Assembly (NCBI RefSeq): GCF_001746415.1
Contig: NZ_MEHJ01000001.1
Coordinates: forward strand, 1,861,001 to 1,925,000
Length of the DNA: 64,000 nucleotides
Direction of reading: 5' to 3'
Source: Streptomyces agglomeratus
Lineage (GTDB): Bacteria > Actinomycetota > Actinomycetes > Streptomycetales > Streptomycetaceae
Positions 19,945-28,784 of the stretch are shown one piece after another. The first letter of the stretch is position 1; every line of letters starts with the position of its first letter. Both the position numbers and the translations under genes were made by a program. The notes below the pieces were generated by a model. It was not told the origin of the DNA, ran no database searches, and worked only from the letters and a program-made list of their open reading frames with translations.

Positions 19945-21000
19945 ATGAGACTGACCGACATATCGCTGGACTGGCTGCTTCCTGGTGGCGTGATGCTCGC
20001 GGGGGTCCTGGCGGCGGTCGCGGTACTCGCGCGCGGCAAGCGCGCCGGTGGCAAGGCCGCGGCCGACGACTCCTGGGAACGCACGGAGGAGCGCCGCAGG
20101 CGGAAGGAAGCGATCTACGGGATCGCTTCGTACCTTCTGCTCTTCTGCTGCGCGGCGGTCGCCGCCGCCCTCTCCTTCCACGGCCTGGTCGGCTTCGGCC
20201 GGCAAAACCTCAGCCTCTCCGGCGGCTGGGAGTACCTCGTCCCGTTCGGCCTCGACGGCGCCGCCATGTTCTGCTCGGTGCTCGCCGTCCGCGAGGCCAG
20301 CCACGGTGACGCCGCCCTCGGTTCCCGTCTGCTGGTGTGGACGTTCGCCGGCGCGGCTGCCTGGTTCAACTGGGTGCACGCACCACGCGGGCTCGGCCAC
20401 GACGGCGCCCCCCAGTTCTTCGCGGGGATGTCGCTCTCGGCCGCCGTGCTGTTCGACCGGGCGCTGAAGCAGACCCGCAGGGCCGCGCTGCGCGAGCAGG
20501 GGCTGGTGCCCCGGCCGCTGCCGCAGATCCGGATCGTACGGTGGCTGAGGGCGCCCAGGGAGACCTTCGGCGCGTGGTCGCTGATGCTCCTGGAGGGCGT
20601 GCGGACGCTGGACGAGGCGGTCGAGGAAGTACGGGAGGACGCACGCGAGAAGGAGCAGAACCGTATCCGCCGACGCGACCACCAGAAGCTGGAGCGGGCG
20701 CAGTTGAAGGCCATCAACCGGCAGCACAGGGCCTGGGGGCGCGGCCGTGGCGGCCGGCAGGTCGTCGAGGTCTCGGCTCTCACCGCCGGTTCGGGCTCCG
20801 CGCCGCCGCAGGCGGTCGCGGAGCCCGCCATAGCGGAACCCGGACAACTGCCGCTTCGACAAAGGCCCTCCCTTCAGGCCGTGAAAGGCGCTGAAAGGGC
20901 GATGACCGTCGACCTCACCGCCGAGGACGACACACAGGCTCTGCCACGACTCGACTCACTCGAACGCAAACTCAAGGACCTTGAGCAGCAGTTCGGCTGA
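19945..21000 (+). CDS. DUF2637 (SpdB-like) membrane protein
   Basis: 351 residues. There are four to five transmembrane segments in the first half (about residues 10-30, 60-80, 88-108, 120-140 and 150-165). A long basic and coiled-coil-prone cytoplasmic half follows (EEVREDAREKEQNRIRRRDHQKLERAQLKAINRQHR) and ends with LDSLERKLKDLEQQF. DUF2637 proteins occur widely in Streptomyces on chromosomes and conjugative plasmids (Spd proteins); their role is unsettled. No plasmid transfer genes are nearby. The ATG at 19945 was chosen because the hydrophobic segment follows at once; the frame is open from 19807. Confidence 0.8.
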   Translation: MRLTDISLDWLLPGGVMLAGVLAAVAVLARGKRAGGKAAADDSWERTEERRRRKEAIYGIASYLLLFCCAAVAAALSFHGLVGFGRQNLSLSGGWEYLVPFGLDGAAMFCSVLAVREASHGDAALGSRLLVWTFAGAAAWFNWVHAPRGLGHDGAPQFFAGMSLSAAVLFDRALKQTRRAALREQGLVPRPLPQIRIVRWLRAPRETFGAWSLMLLEGVRTLDEAVEEVREDAREKEQNRIRRRDHQKLERAQLKAINRQHRAWGRGRGGRQVVEVSALTAGSGSAPPQAVAEPAIAEPGQLPLRQRPSLQAVKGAERAMTVDLTAEDDTQALPRLDSLERKLKDLEQQFG

Positions 21001-21013
21001 GCGGCGGTGCCGT

Positions 21014-21054
21014 GGCGGTGGCGGGCCGGGCAGTTACGCCGGCCCGCCACCGCC
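21014..21054. terminator. bidirectional terminator overlapping the end of the ATPase gene
   Basis: A perfect 16-bp inverted repeat (21014-21029 with 21039-21054) lies between convergent genes. Its right arm is inside the coding sequence of the HATPase protein and encodes part of its GGGGPA tail. Confidence 0.8.
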
Positions 21055-21510
21055 CATGTCGAGTTCGAACCAGACCACTTTCCCTACGCCTTGCGCCCGC
21101 ACGCCCCAGGCGTCCGCGAGTGCCTGAACCAGGACCAGCCCCCTGCCGTGCGTACCGTCGTCGGCGACCGGTACGCGCAGCCTCGGGTGGCTGCCGGCGG
21201 AGTCCCGTACCTCGACCCGGAGCCGGGAGGCGGCGACGGTGGCCGTCACCTCGGCGTCGTGCTCCGTGTGGACCAGGGCGTTGGTCACCAGCTCGGTGGT
21301 CAGGAGCTCGGCCACGTCCGTGCAGCTCCGGCCGCCCCGGCTCCGGAGGATCTCGCGCAGAGCGCGCCGTACCTCGGGGACCGCTGTGAGCTCCGCGTGC
21401 CCCAGTCTGCGTCGCAGCTGAATGGGGTCCCCCTCCCCGTCGCCCTCCGCCGGTGCGCCCGTCGGCCCTGTCGCGGCCGCACCGCGTTCACTCGCCTGTT
21501 GCCCTGTCAT
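21034..21510 (-). CDS. HATPase-type ATP-binding protein (RsbW-like)
   Basis: About 158 residues. A GHKL-type ATP-binding fold is visible: N box ELLTTELVTNALVHT, G1 VEVRDSAG, and G2-like DDGTHGRGLVLVQALADAWG, ending WFELDMG. Proteins of this type in Streptomyces are usually anti-sigma-factor kinases or stand-alone relatives. No partner sigma factor or anti-anti-sigma gene adjoins it. The ATG at 21510 is preferred because GGTGGGGG precedes it; the frame is open to 21597. Confidence 0.8.
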   Translation of the reverse strand: MTGQQASERGAAATGPTGAPAEGDGEGDPIQLRRRLGHAELTAVPEVRRALREILRSRGGRSCTDVAELLTTELVTNALVHTEHDAEVTATVAASRLRVEVRDSAGSHPRLRVPVADDGTHGRGLVLVQALADAWGVRAQGVGKVVWFELDMGGGGPA

Positions 21511-21662
21511 AGCCCCCACCCGCACGCTGGATCGCCCTTTCTCTCGAACAGGCTCACGGGATGCATGCCCCGCCCGCGCAATGGCACTCATGTCCAATAG
21601 TCAATTAAGCGGTGTGAGGGTTATTTCCGGATCTGGGCGGGCGCCGGCCGGTCGCCGGTGTG

Positions 21663-22484
21663 TCAGCCGCCCGCCCGACGCGCCTCGGGCGTGAGACCCA
21701 GTTCCGCGTCCAGGCCCAGTGCGTACGCGAGGTCGACGTCCAGGTCGGCGTCCGCTTCGAACGCCGCGTCGATGCCGGTACGGGCCGCCCCCGCGCCGGA
21801 CCCCGCGACCGCACCGCCCGCGCCCCCGCCGCCGAACACCTCCGCGCGCAGCCCCGCGTCCAGCCGCGCCGCCGCCGCGTCGTCCAGCACCAGCCGCCCG
21901 CCCAGCGCGATGTTCGCGTCCCCGGTCACCGTGTGCGGGATGAGACGCGCTCTGGCGTCGCTCAGTACGCCGAACCGGGTGTCGGGCCTGCCCTCCCCCA
22001 CCTTGGCCGTCACGACGCGCGTTCTGAGGTCGACCGCGAAGTCCGTGACCGTGACGGCCGCCCCGTCACGCTTCGACAGCCGTACGCCGCCGTCGAACCC
22101 GACCTTCCCGCCCAGCAGCTTGCCGCCCCGGTGCGCGATCCGGCCGCCCTCGCGCACCGTCAGGCCGACTTCGCCCTCGCCCAGCGGAACCGCGCCCTCG
22201 ACGGGCGCCGCCGCGACGCCGCGCCCCGCCGGGCCGAGAGCCGCGCCCAGGTCCAGCCTCAGCCGTCCCGCCCTCATCGGGGTGCCGGGGGCCGGAGCTC
22301 CGGCGTCGGCCGCGGCGGGCGCGTGCGATCCGGCCGTCGGTCCGGCCCCGGCCCACAGGACCGAGGTGACCGCGTCCGGGAGTGCGGCGATCGCGGCGGG
22401 CGTGATGATGACGACGGCGGCCGCGGCCACGGCGGAGATGCGGCCGCGGCCGAAACGGCGCGGGGTGGACAGGCGCGAAGACAT
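21663..22484 (-). CDS. putative secreted or membrane-anchored beta-rich protein
   Basis: About 273 residues. After a basic N-terminus (SSRLSTPRRFGRGRIS) comes one hydrophobic helix (AVAAAAVVIITPAAIAALP) that could be a signal peptide or anchor. The body is glycine/alanine/valine-rich with repeated beta-like strands (VTDFAVDLRTRVVTAKV and DANIALGGRLVLDD), reminiscent of HtaA-type extracellular domains, though I cannot confirm that. A GTG at 22493 is an alternative start. No neighbour suggests a function. Confidence 0.65.
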   Translation of the reverse strand: MSSRLSTPRRFGRGRISAVAAAAVVIITPAAIAALPDAVTSVLWAGAGPTAGSHAPAAADAGAPAPGTPMRAGRLRLDLGAALGPAGRGVAAAPVEGAVPLGEGEVGLTVREGGRIAHRGGKLLGGKVGFDGGVRLSKRDGAAVTVTDFAVDLRTRVVTAKVGEGRPDTRFGVLSDARARLIPHTVTGDANIALGGRLVLDDAAAARLDAGLRAEVFGGGGAGGAVAGSGAGAARTGIDAAFEADADLDVDLAYALGLDAELGLTPEARRAGG

Positions 22485-22595
22485 GCGCGTCACAGGCCCT
22501 TTCGCTGGCTGGGGTGGGTAGCAGTCGGTCGCCTGAGACCTTCCACGACACGCCGCGTCCGCCCCGCCACGACCCGGGATTCCACTCGTACGGAC

Positions 22596-24344
22596 CTACG
22601 GTCTCGGCACATTGCGCAGGTTCGAGCGGGCCATCTGGAGCATCCGCCCCACCCCGCCGTCCAGCACGATCTTGCTTGCCGACAGCGCGAAGCCGCTCAC
22701 CATCTCGGCGCGGATCTTCGGCGGGATCGACAGCGCGTTCGGGTCGGTGACGACGTCCACCAGCGCCGGGCCCTTGTGCTTGAAGGCGTCCTTGAGGGCC
22801 CCGGCGAGGTGCTTGGGCTTCTCCACCCGCATGCCGTACGCCCCGCAGGCGCGCGCGACCGCCGCGAAGTCGGGGTTCTTGTTCGCCGTCCCGAACGAGG
22901 GCAGTCCGTCGACCAGCATCTCCAGTTCCACCATGCCGAGGGAGGAGTTGTTGAACACCACGACCTTCACCGGCAGTCCGTACTGCACGAGGGTGAGGAA
23001 GTCACCCATCAGCATGCTGAAGCCGCCGTCCCCGGACATCGCGATCACCTGGCGGCCGCGGTCGGTGAACTGGGCGCCGATCGCCTGCGGCATGGCGTTG
23101 GCCATCGAGCCGTGAGTGAAGGAGCCGATGATGCTGCGCCGTCCGTTGGGGGTGATGTACCGGGCGGCCCAGACGTTGTTCATGCCGGTGTCGACCGTGA
23201 ACACGGCGTCGTCGTCGGCCAGTTCGTCGAGGACGGACGCGACGTACTCGGGGTGGATCGGCACCCGCTTCTCGACCTTGCGGGTGTACGCCTTCACCAC
23301 GCCTTCGAGCGCGTCGGCGTGCTTCTTCAGCATCCGGTCGAGGAACCTGCGGTCGGTCTTCGCCTTCACGCGCGGTGTCAGACAGGTCAGCGTCTCGCGT
23401 ACGTCGCCCCAGACGGCGAGGTCCAGTCTGGAACGGCGGCCGAGGCGTTCGGGCCGTACATCGACCTGGACGATCTTGACGTCCTCGTCGTGGGGAAGGA
23501 AGTCGTAGTACGGGAAGTCGGTGCCGAGGAGGATCAGCAGATCGCACTCGTGGGTCGCCTCGTACGCCGCGCCGTAACCGAGCAGTCCGCTCATGCCGAC
23601 GTCGTACGGATTGTCGTACTGGATCCACTGCTTCCCGCGCAGCGCGTGCCCCACGGGTGACTTGACGCGCTCCGCGAACTGCATGACCTGGGCGTGGGCG
23701 CCGGCCGTGCCGCTGCCGCAGAAGAGCGTGACGCGCTTGGCCTCGTCGATCATGCGGGTGAGCTTCTCCAGCTCCGCCTCGCCGGGCCGTACGGCGGGAC
23801 GCGAGGTCACCAGCGCGTGCTCGCCCGCCCGTTCCGGTACCGGCTGGGACGCCACGTCGCCGGGCAGTGACACGACGCTGACGCCGCTGCGGCCGACGGC
23901 GTTCTGGATCGCTGTCTGGAGCACGCGCGGCATCTGCCGGGGGGTGGAAATGAGTTCGCAGTAGTGGCTGCACTCGCGGAACAGCTGGTCCGGATGGGTC
24001 TCCTGGAAGTACCCGAGGCCGATCTCGCTCGACGGGATCTGCGAGGCGAGGGCCAGGACCGGCGCCATGGAGCGGTGCGCGTCGTACAGGCCGTTGATCA
24101 GGTGCAGATTGCCGGGGCCGCAGGAGCCCGCGCAGGCGGCGAGCGTGCCAGTGATCTGGGCCTCGGCGCCGGCGGCGAAGGCGGCGGTCTCCTCGTGCCT
24201 GACCTGGATCCAGTCGATGCCGGGGGTCCGGCGGACGGCGTCGACGACGGGGTTGAGGCTGTCGCCGACGACACCGTAGAGGCGTTGCACGCCGGCTTTC
24301 ACCAGGATGTCGACGAACTGCTCCGCCACCTTCTGCTTGGCCAT
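22596..24344 (-). CDS. poxB: pyruvate dehydrogenase (quinone), PoxB-type thiamine-diphosphate flavoenzyme
   Basis: 582 residues. The N-terminal ThDP pyrimidine domain contains LYGVVGDSLNPVVDA and the catalytic glutamate in VRHEETAAFAAGAEAQ. A central FAD domain follows, then the C-terminal ThDP pyrophosphate domain with GDGGFSMLMGDFLTLVQYGLPVKVVVFNN. Such enzymes decarboxylate pyruvate to acetate and CO2, passing electrons to the quinone pool at the membrane. The C-terminal tail (residues about 550-582) could provide membrane association. Acetolactate synthase is excluded by the overall pattern. It appears to be a single-gene unit. Confidence 0.9.
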   Translation of the reverse strand: MAKQKVAEQFVDILVKAGVQRLYGVVGDSLNPVVDAVRRTPGIDWIQVRHEETAAFAAGAEAQITGTLAACAGSCGPGNLHLINGLYDAHRSMAPVLALASQIPSSEIGLGYFQETHPDQLFRECSHYCELISTPRQMPRVLQTAIQNAVGRSGVSVVSLPGDVASQPVPERAGEHALVTSRPAVRPGEAELEKLTRMIDEAKRVTLFCGSGTAGAHAQVMQFAERVKSPVGHALRGKQWIQYDNPYDVGMSGLLGYGAAYEATHECDLLILLGTDFPYYDFLPHDEDVKIVQVDVRPERLGRRSRLDLAVWGDVRETLTCLTPRVKAKTDRRFLDRMLKKHADALEGVVKAYTRKVEKRVPIHPEYVASVLDELADDDAVFTVDTGMNNVWAARYITPNGRRSIIGSFTHGSMANAMPQAIGAQFTDRGRQVIAMSGDGGFSMLMGDFLTLVQYGLPVKVVVFNNSSLGMVELEMLVDGLPSFGTANKNPDFAAVARACGAYGMRVEKPKHLAGALKDAFKHKGPALVDVVTDPNALSIPPKIRAEMVSGFALSASKIVLDGGVGRMLQMARSNLRNVPRP

Positions 24345-24437
24345 GGGATGCGCACGCCTTTCGGGGAGACGGTCGGCCGGCCGCGCACGGTGCCGTACCC
24401 GCGCGGTGCCAGTTCCATCAACCCATGGGGTTCGCCG

Positions 24438-26360
24438 TTACGCCTCCCAGACGGTCACCGCCGTACGGTCGTCGGCGTACCCCTTCACCCTCAGGCAGGT
24501 GTCGGCGAGGTACTCGGCGAGGCCGGGCGGCCCGCTGCCGGCCCAGCGTTCGGCCAGTTCTTCGGCGAGGGCGGGCTCACCGCGCAGCGGGTCGGCGAGG
24601 CCGCCGCTGCACAGGAGGAGCGTGTCACCCGGGCGGGCCACGGAGGCCCGGAAGCGGAAGGGCTCCGTGGGCGGCAGGCGGTTCTCGACGTACGGGGCCG
24701 GGGGCGTCGGAATGCCGAGGTCCATGGTGAGCCGGTCACCCTCGGGTGTCTCGGACGGACGGCCGGGGCCGCCGGACGGGATCGACCCGAAGCCGACGAC
24801 GGGCGCGCCGGTGACGGGGGCGGGCTCGGGGACGGCCGGCTCGATGTCCTGCCAGACACCGTCCCGCAGCCGGAACAGGCCGCCGCCGCCGATGCCGAAG
24901 AAGACCCTGGTCCGGCAGGCGGGGTCGGCGGGCAGGAGGAGGCAGCGCAGACCGACCGTGTACTCCTCCGGCGGCAGGCCGAGTTCGGACGCGCGGGCGC
25001 GGAGCCTGCCGTAACTGCGGTCGGTGAGGCGGTGCAGACCGGACTTGAGGTCGCCCCGGCTGCCCGCCCGTATGTCGTCCGCGAGGCGGGCGTGGCTGCG
25101 GCCGACGGCTTCACCGATCCAGTCGCAGGCGTCGGCGGCGGCCAGGTGCGCGCTCCCGGCGGCGCGGGCGCCGCCGGCCACGGCGACCAGCACGAGGGCG
25201 TCCGCGCCGCTGCCGAAGCGGGCGGTGATCAGAGCGTCGCGGCGGGGTTCGCCGCGGTAGCGGGCGGAGTCGCCGCGGACGGAGGCGGCGCGCAGGGTGT
25301 ACGTGCCGTACCGGGCGCCGTCGAGCACGGTGTCGGGGACGAGCGCGCCGAGTTCGCGCGGGTCGGCGGCCGGGAGGGCGGTGGGCTCGGCGTCGTAGGT
25401 CGGCGGCCGGTCCCCGACGAACCCCGCGCGGGGCCGGTTCTCCCGGCCTCCCCGCTGCCGCCCGTCTCCGGACCCGGTGCTCTCGGGTAAAGCGCCGGCG
25501 CCGTACGGAGGGGCGGCCGCCGGCCCGGCCCCGGGCTGAGCGGGGTGCTTCGCCGGGCGGGCAGGGGCGGGAGCCGCGGACTTCGGCCCGGAGTGCGGTC
25601 CGGCGGGGTGTGCCGGCCGGGGAGGTACGGGCGCGGGTGGTCCGGGAGGGCGCGTCGGCTGCGGACGCACCGGCGCGGGCGGCCGGGCCCCGGAGGCTAG
25701 TACAGCGTCCTGGGGACCGCCGGCCTCGGGGGTCGCGCGGGGCGCGGGGACGGCACCGGGGAGCGGGCCGCCGGACGGCTCCGGCCCGGACTCCCCGCGG
25801 GCGGGCGGGACTTGGGGCACCTCGGGCGGCTCCCAGGGCGCACGCCGGCGTGCGATGCCGGGCGCCGTGGGGGGTGGCGCGGCGGGCGGGGGACCCGGCG
25901 CAGGGGGCCCGTGCGGTGGGGGCGCGGACGGCGGCGCGGTGGGCGGTGGCGACGGGGGCGCGGACGACGTCGGCGAGCGGGGTGGCGACGGCGGCGGAGG
26001 TCCGGACGGCGCCTGGGGCGCCTCGGGCGCCGGCGGCGGGGCGAGCCCGTCACGTACCGGCGTCGGCGCGGGCTCCTCACATACCGGCGTCGGCGCGGAC
26101 GACCTGAGACCCTCACCTTCCGGCGGCCGCGCGGGCGGCGGCCCGAGTCCTTCGCGTGCCGACGGTGGCGGCGCGGGGGGCGCGAGCCCTTCGCGTGCGG
26201 GCGGTGGCGGCGACAACGTGTCCGCCGCCGAGTCGAAACGGGCGTCCAGAGTGTCACCGTCCTGCCGCCCGCGATTCGCGTCCGGGACGGGCTCGGTCTC
26301 GTACAGCCGGTTCCACCACTCGTCCTCGCCGGTGGCGCGCCTCTCCCCCTGCTGGCTCAT
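24438..26360 (-). CDS. PP2C-like protein with long proline-rich N-terminus, probable pseudophosphatase
   Basis: 640 residues. About residues 50-340 are a low-complexity Pro/Ala/Gly-rich region with repeats of the REGLAPP type, likely disordered. The C-terminal about 270 residues resemble a PP2C/Stp fold. The metal-binding motifs look eroded: the usual V-A-D-G-M-G-G is VAVAGGARAAG here, and the usual S-D-G-L is CSGGLADPL. Only a late DDRTAVTVW remains recognisable. I therefore infer that it may bind or regulate rather than dephosphorylate. It sits divergent from a TrmB/LuxR-type regulator. The start at 26360 is weakly supported by GGGG upstream. Confidence 0.75.
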   Translation of the reverse strand: MSQQGERRATGEDEWWNRLYETEPVPDANRGRQDGDTLDARFDSAADTLSPPPPAREGLAPPAPPPSAREGLGPPPARPPEGEGLRSSAPTPVCEEPAPTPVRDGLAPPPAPEAPQAPSGPPPPSPPRSPTSSAPPSPPPTAPPSAPPPHGPPAPGPPPAAPPPTAPGIARRRAPWEPPEVPQVPPARGESGPEPSGGPLPGAVPAPRATPEAGGPQDAVLASGARPPAPVRPQPTRPPGPPAPVPPRPAHPAGPHSGPKSAAPAPARPAKHPAQPGAGPAAAPPYGAGALPESTGSGDGRQRGGRENRPRAGFVGDRPPTYDAEPTALPAADPRELGALVPDTVLDGARYGTYTLRAASVRGDSARYRGEPRRDALITARFGSGADALVLVAVAGGARAAGSAHLAAADACDWIGEAVGRSHARLADDIRAGSRGDLKSGLHRLTDRSYGRLRARASELGLPPEEYTVGLRCLLLPADPACRTRVFFGIGGGGLFRLRDGVWQDIEPAVPEPAPVTGAPVVGFGSIPSGGPGRPSETPEGDRLTMDLGIPTPPAPYVENRLPPTEPFRFRASVARPGDTLLLCSGGLADPLRGEPALAEELAERWAGSGPPGLAEYLADTCLRVKGYADDRTAVTVWEA

Positions 26361-26668
26361 GCCCCTATTGTCCACGTCAACCGCCTTACGAAAACGGGGC
26401 ATCGGGAAAAATAAGTCCCCGGGCGATCCCGCCCCCACACTGGGACGCACGATATCGGGCGCATCGCTCCCTCCGGCGGAATACGTCGCAAACCCACTGT
26501 CGCCGGGGGTGGTTGATGCCGAGGAGACGTCACCTTGGCAGAGTGACGGGTGGTGCGGGGATGATGCGCGGGGCGGTTTCGCGCCGTGCGCCGCTTCCAC
26601 CATGAGCCGCTGGGCAGGATCGGGGCGCGCGCGTGCGGAACCGGCGCGTCCGGGGAGGGGTGTGGAGG
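26361..26668. other. divergent intergenic region
   Basis: 308 bases between the PP2C-like gene and the TrmB/LuxR-type regulator. It presumably holds both promoters. I see no clear operator, repeat or small ORF. Confidence 0.4.
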
Positions 26669-27673
26669 GTGCTGGGAGCCATTGGTCTCGACGAGGCGCA
26701 GGAGTCGGCGTACCGCGCGCTCGTCGCGCTCGGCGCGGCGGAGGTGTCCGACCTCGCGCACCGGCTGACGTTGCCGGAGGCCGATACGGAACGCGCGCTG
26801 TGCCGCCTGGAGCGGCAGGGGCTCGCGGCCCGGTCGTCCGCCCGTACGGGAAGGTGGGTGGCCGCGCCGCCCGGGGTCGCGCTCGGCGCGCTGCTGACGC
26901 GGCAGCGGCACGACCTGGAGCAGGCGGAGGCGACGGCGGCGCTGCTGGCGGCGGAGTACCGGGCGGAGGCGGCGGAACCCCCGGTGCACGACCTGGTCGA
27001 GGTGGTGACCGGCGCGAGCGCGGTGGCGCACCGCTTCGCACAGCTGCGGCTCGGCGCCACCGAGGAGGTGTGCGCGCTGGAGACGGCGCCTCCCGCCACG
27101 ACCCGCGGCTCGGACCACGACAGCGACGGCGACGGCGACGGCGACGCACGGGACGGGACGGCCACGCGTGGCGTGCGGTACCGCGCGGTGTTCGAGCGGG
27201 AGGTTCTCACCGTGCCGGGCGGGATCGCCGGCCTGTCGGCGGCGCTGGGGCGCGAGGAGGTGCGGGTGGTGGACAAGGTGCCGACGCAGCTCGTGGTCGC
27301 GGACCGGACCATCGCGATGGTGCCGCTGACGGGGCGCGGCGCCGAGCCGGCGGCCCTCGTCGTACACGCGAGCGGGCTGCTGGAGTCACTGACGGGGCTC
27401 TTCGAGGCGGTGTGGCGGGACGCGCTGCCGTTGCGGCTGGGCGCCGACGGAGCGGTGTCGCCGGAGGGGCCGCCGGGCCCCGACGCCACGGATCTCCAGG
27501 TGCTGTCGCTGCTGCTGGCCGGGATGACCGACGCGAGCGTCGCCAAGCAGCTTGAGCTGGGCCTGCGGACGGTGCAGCGGCGGGTGAAGGGGCTGATGGA
27601 GCTGGCGGGTGTGACGACGCGGTTGCAGCTGGGCTGGCAGGCGTACGAACGCGGCTGGGTCGGCCGACGCTGA
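26669..27673 (+). CDS. TrmB/LuxR-type hybrid transcriptional regulator
   Basis: About 334 residues. The N-terminus is a TrmB-like winged helix (LGAIGLDEAQESAYRALV, then EVSDLAHRLTLPEADTERALCRLERQGLAA). The C-terminus is a LuxR-type helix-turn-helix (LQVLSLLLAGMTDASVAKQLELGLRTVQRRVKGLMELAGV). Between them is a phospholipase-D-like/unknown sensor region containing an Asp/Gly run (DHDSDGDGDGDA). There is no response-regulator receiver domain. I prefer the GTG at 26669 because GGGGAGGGG lies about ten bases upstream; the frame opens at 26633. These two-headed regulators are common in Streptomyces, and targets are rarely known. Confidence 0.8.
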   Translation: MLGAIGLDEAQESAYRALVALGAAEVSDLAHRLTLPEADTERALCRLERQGLAARSSARTGRWVAAPPGVALGALLTRQRHDLEQAEATAALLAAEYRAEAAEPPVHDLVEVVTGASAVAHRFAQLRLGATEEVCALETAPPATTRGSDHDSDGDGDGDARDGTATRGVRYRAVFEREVLTVPGGIAGLSAALGREEVRVVDKVPTQLVVADRTIAMVPLTGRGAEPAALVVHASGLLESLTGLFEAVWRDALPLRLGADGAVSPEGPPGPDATDLQVLSLLLAGMTDASVAKQLELGLRTVQRRVKGLMELAGVTTRLQLGWQAYERGWVGRR

Positions 27674-27809
27674 CGCACGTCCACGGTGCTTGCGCCGACT
27701 CCGTACGGCCCGGCCCGGCCCGTGATCCGTTACGGTCGAGCCTCGGCGGGCACGCCCCGGGCGGCCCCGCCGACCTGCGGTGCCAGCCCGTGTCGCGCAC
27801 GCTGGAGAG

Positions 27810-28292
27810 ATGGGCGTGTGGCAGCTCCTCCTGGTCGGCCTCGTCATGCTGCTCGGCCTGCTCGGCGTGCTCGTACCAGGTGTTCCGGGGCAGGCCATCG
27901 TCTGGGCGGCCGTGCTGTGGTGGGCGCTGGAGGACAAGACGGTGCTCGCGTGGGGTGTCCTGATCGGCGCGACCGGCCTGCTGCTGCTCGACCAGGCGCT
28001 CAAACCCCTGCTGCCGGCCCGCCGCCCGCAGGAGTCCGGTGCGCCGCAGCGGACGCTCATGGTGGGCGGGATCGCCGCGATCGCCGGCTTCTTCCTGCTG
28101 CCGGTGGTGGGCGCGATCGCGGGGTTCGTCGGGGGCATCTACGCCGTGGAGCGGGCGCGGCTCGGCGGCCACGGCGGCGGCTGGGCCTCCACCCGTACGG
28201 TCATGCGTGCCATCGGCTACCCGGTGCTGGTGGAGCTGTTCGCCTGCCTGCTGGTGGTCGGCGCGTGGGCGGGCGTGCTGATCTGGGGCTGA
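27810..28292 (+). CDS. DUF456 family small membrane protein
   Basis: About 160 residues with four to five transmembrane helices. It opens with VWQLLLVGLVMLLGLLGVLVPGVPGQAIVWAAVLWWAL, the DUF456 signature with its VPGVPG turn. A glycine-zipper-like pair follows (GGIAAIAGFFLLPVVGAIAGFVGGIYAVE). The function of DUF456 is unknown. The GTG at 27816 is an alternative start with better spacing from GGAG. Confidence 0.8.
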   Translation: MGVWQLLLVGLVMLLGLLGVLVPGVPGQAIVWAAVLWWALEDKTVLAWGVLIGATGLLLLDQALKPLLPARRPQESGAPQRTLMVGGIAAIAGFFLLPVVGAIAGFVGGIYAVERARLGGHGGGWASTRTVMRAIGYPVLVELFACLLVVGAWAGVLIWG

Positions 28293-28381
28293 CCTCCGTC
28301 CGGCGCCCGGGGCGAGTCCTGCGGAAGTCCTACGTCGCGGAACCGATGTGCGGGGCGGGTCGCGCGTGTGACGCTGGCGTC

Positions 28382-28747
28382 ATGACCGCATTCAGCGACG
28401 CCGAACGCGCGTACCTCAAGACGCAGCGCCTGGGACGGATGGCGACGGTCGACCCCGAGGGCCGGCCGCAGGCGAACCCGGTCGGTTTCTTCCCGCAGGA
28501 CGACGGGACGATCCTGATCGGCGGCCACGCCCTCGGTACGACGAAGAAGTGGCGCAACCTCCAGGCGAATGCGCATGTCGCGCTGGTGATCGACGACATC
28601 GTGAGCCTGAGGCCGTGGGCGGTGCGCGGGGTGGACATCCGGGGCGAGGCCGAGCTGCTGACCGGGCCGCACGACCTGGGGCCGCACTTCAGTCAGGAGC
28701 TGATCCGGATCCACCCCCGGAAGATCCACAGCTGGGGTCTGGACTGA
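28382..28747 (+). CDS. PPOX-class F420/FMN-dependent oxidoreductase-like protein
   Basis: A 121-residue split-barrel flavin or F420 reductase-like protein. The N-terminal FSDAERAYLKTQRLGRMATVDPEGRPQANPVGF and the central GTTKKWRNLQANAHVALVIDD are typical of the actinobacterial PPOX/FDOR group. Substrates of this group range from coenzyme F420-linked reductions to unknown. Between this gene and the convergent Ada/AlkA gene is a compact hairpin. Confidence 0.85.
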   Translation: MTAFSDAERAYLKTQRLGRMATVDPEGRPQANPVGFFPQDDGTILIGGHALGTTKKWRNLQANAHVALVIDDIVSLRPWAVRGVDIRGEAELLTGPHDLGPHFSQELIRIHPRKIHSWGLD

Positions 28748-28752
28748 ACCCC

Positions 28753-28775
28753 CGGGCGCGGTCGCCCCGCGCCCG
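28753..28775. terminator. hairpin terminator between convergent genes
   Basis: CGGGCGCGG (28753-28761) pairs perfectly with CCGCGCCCG (28767-28775) around a 5-base loop, just past the PPOX stop and before the Ada/AlkA stop. Confidence 0.65.
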
Positions 28776-28784
28776 CTGCGGGCG

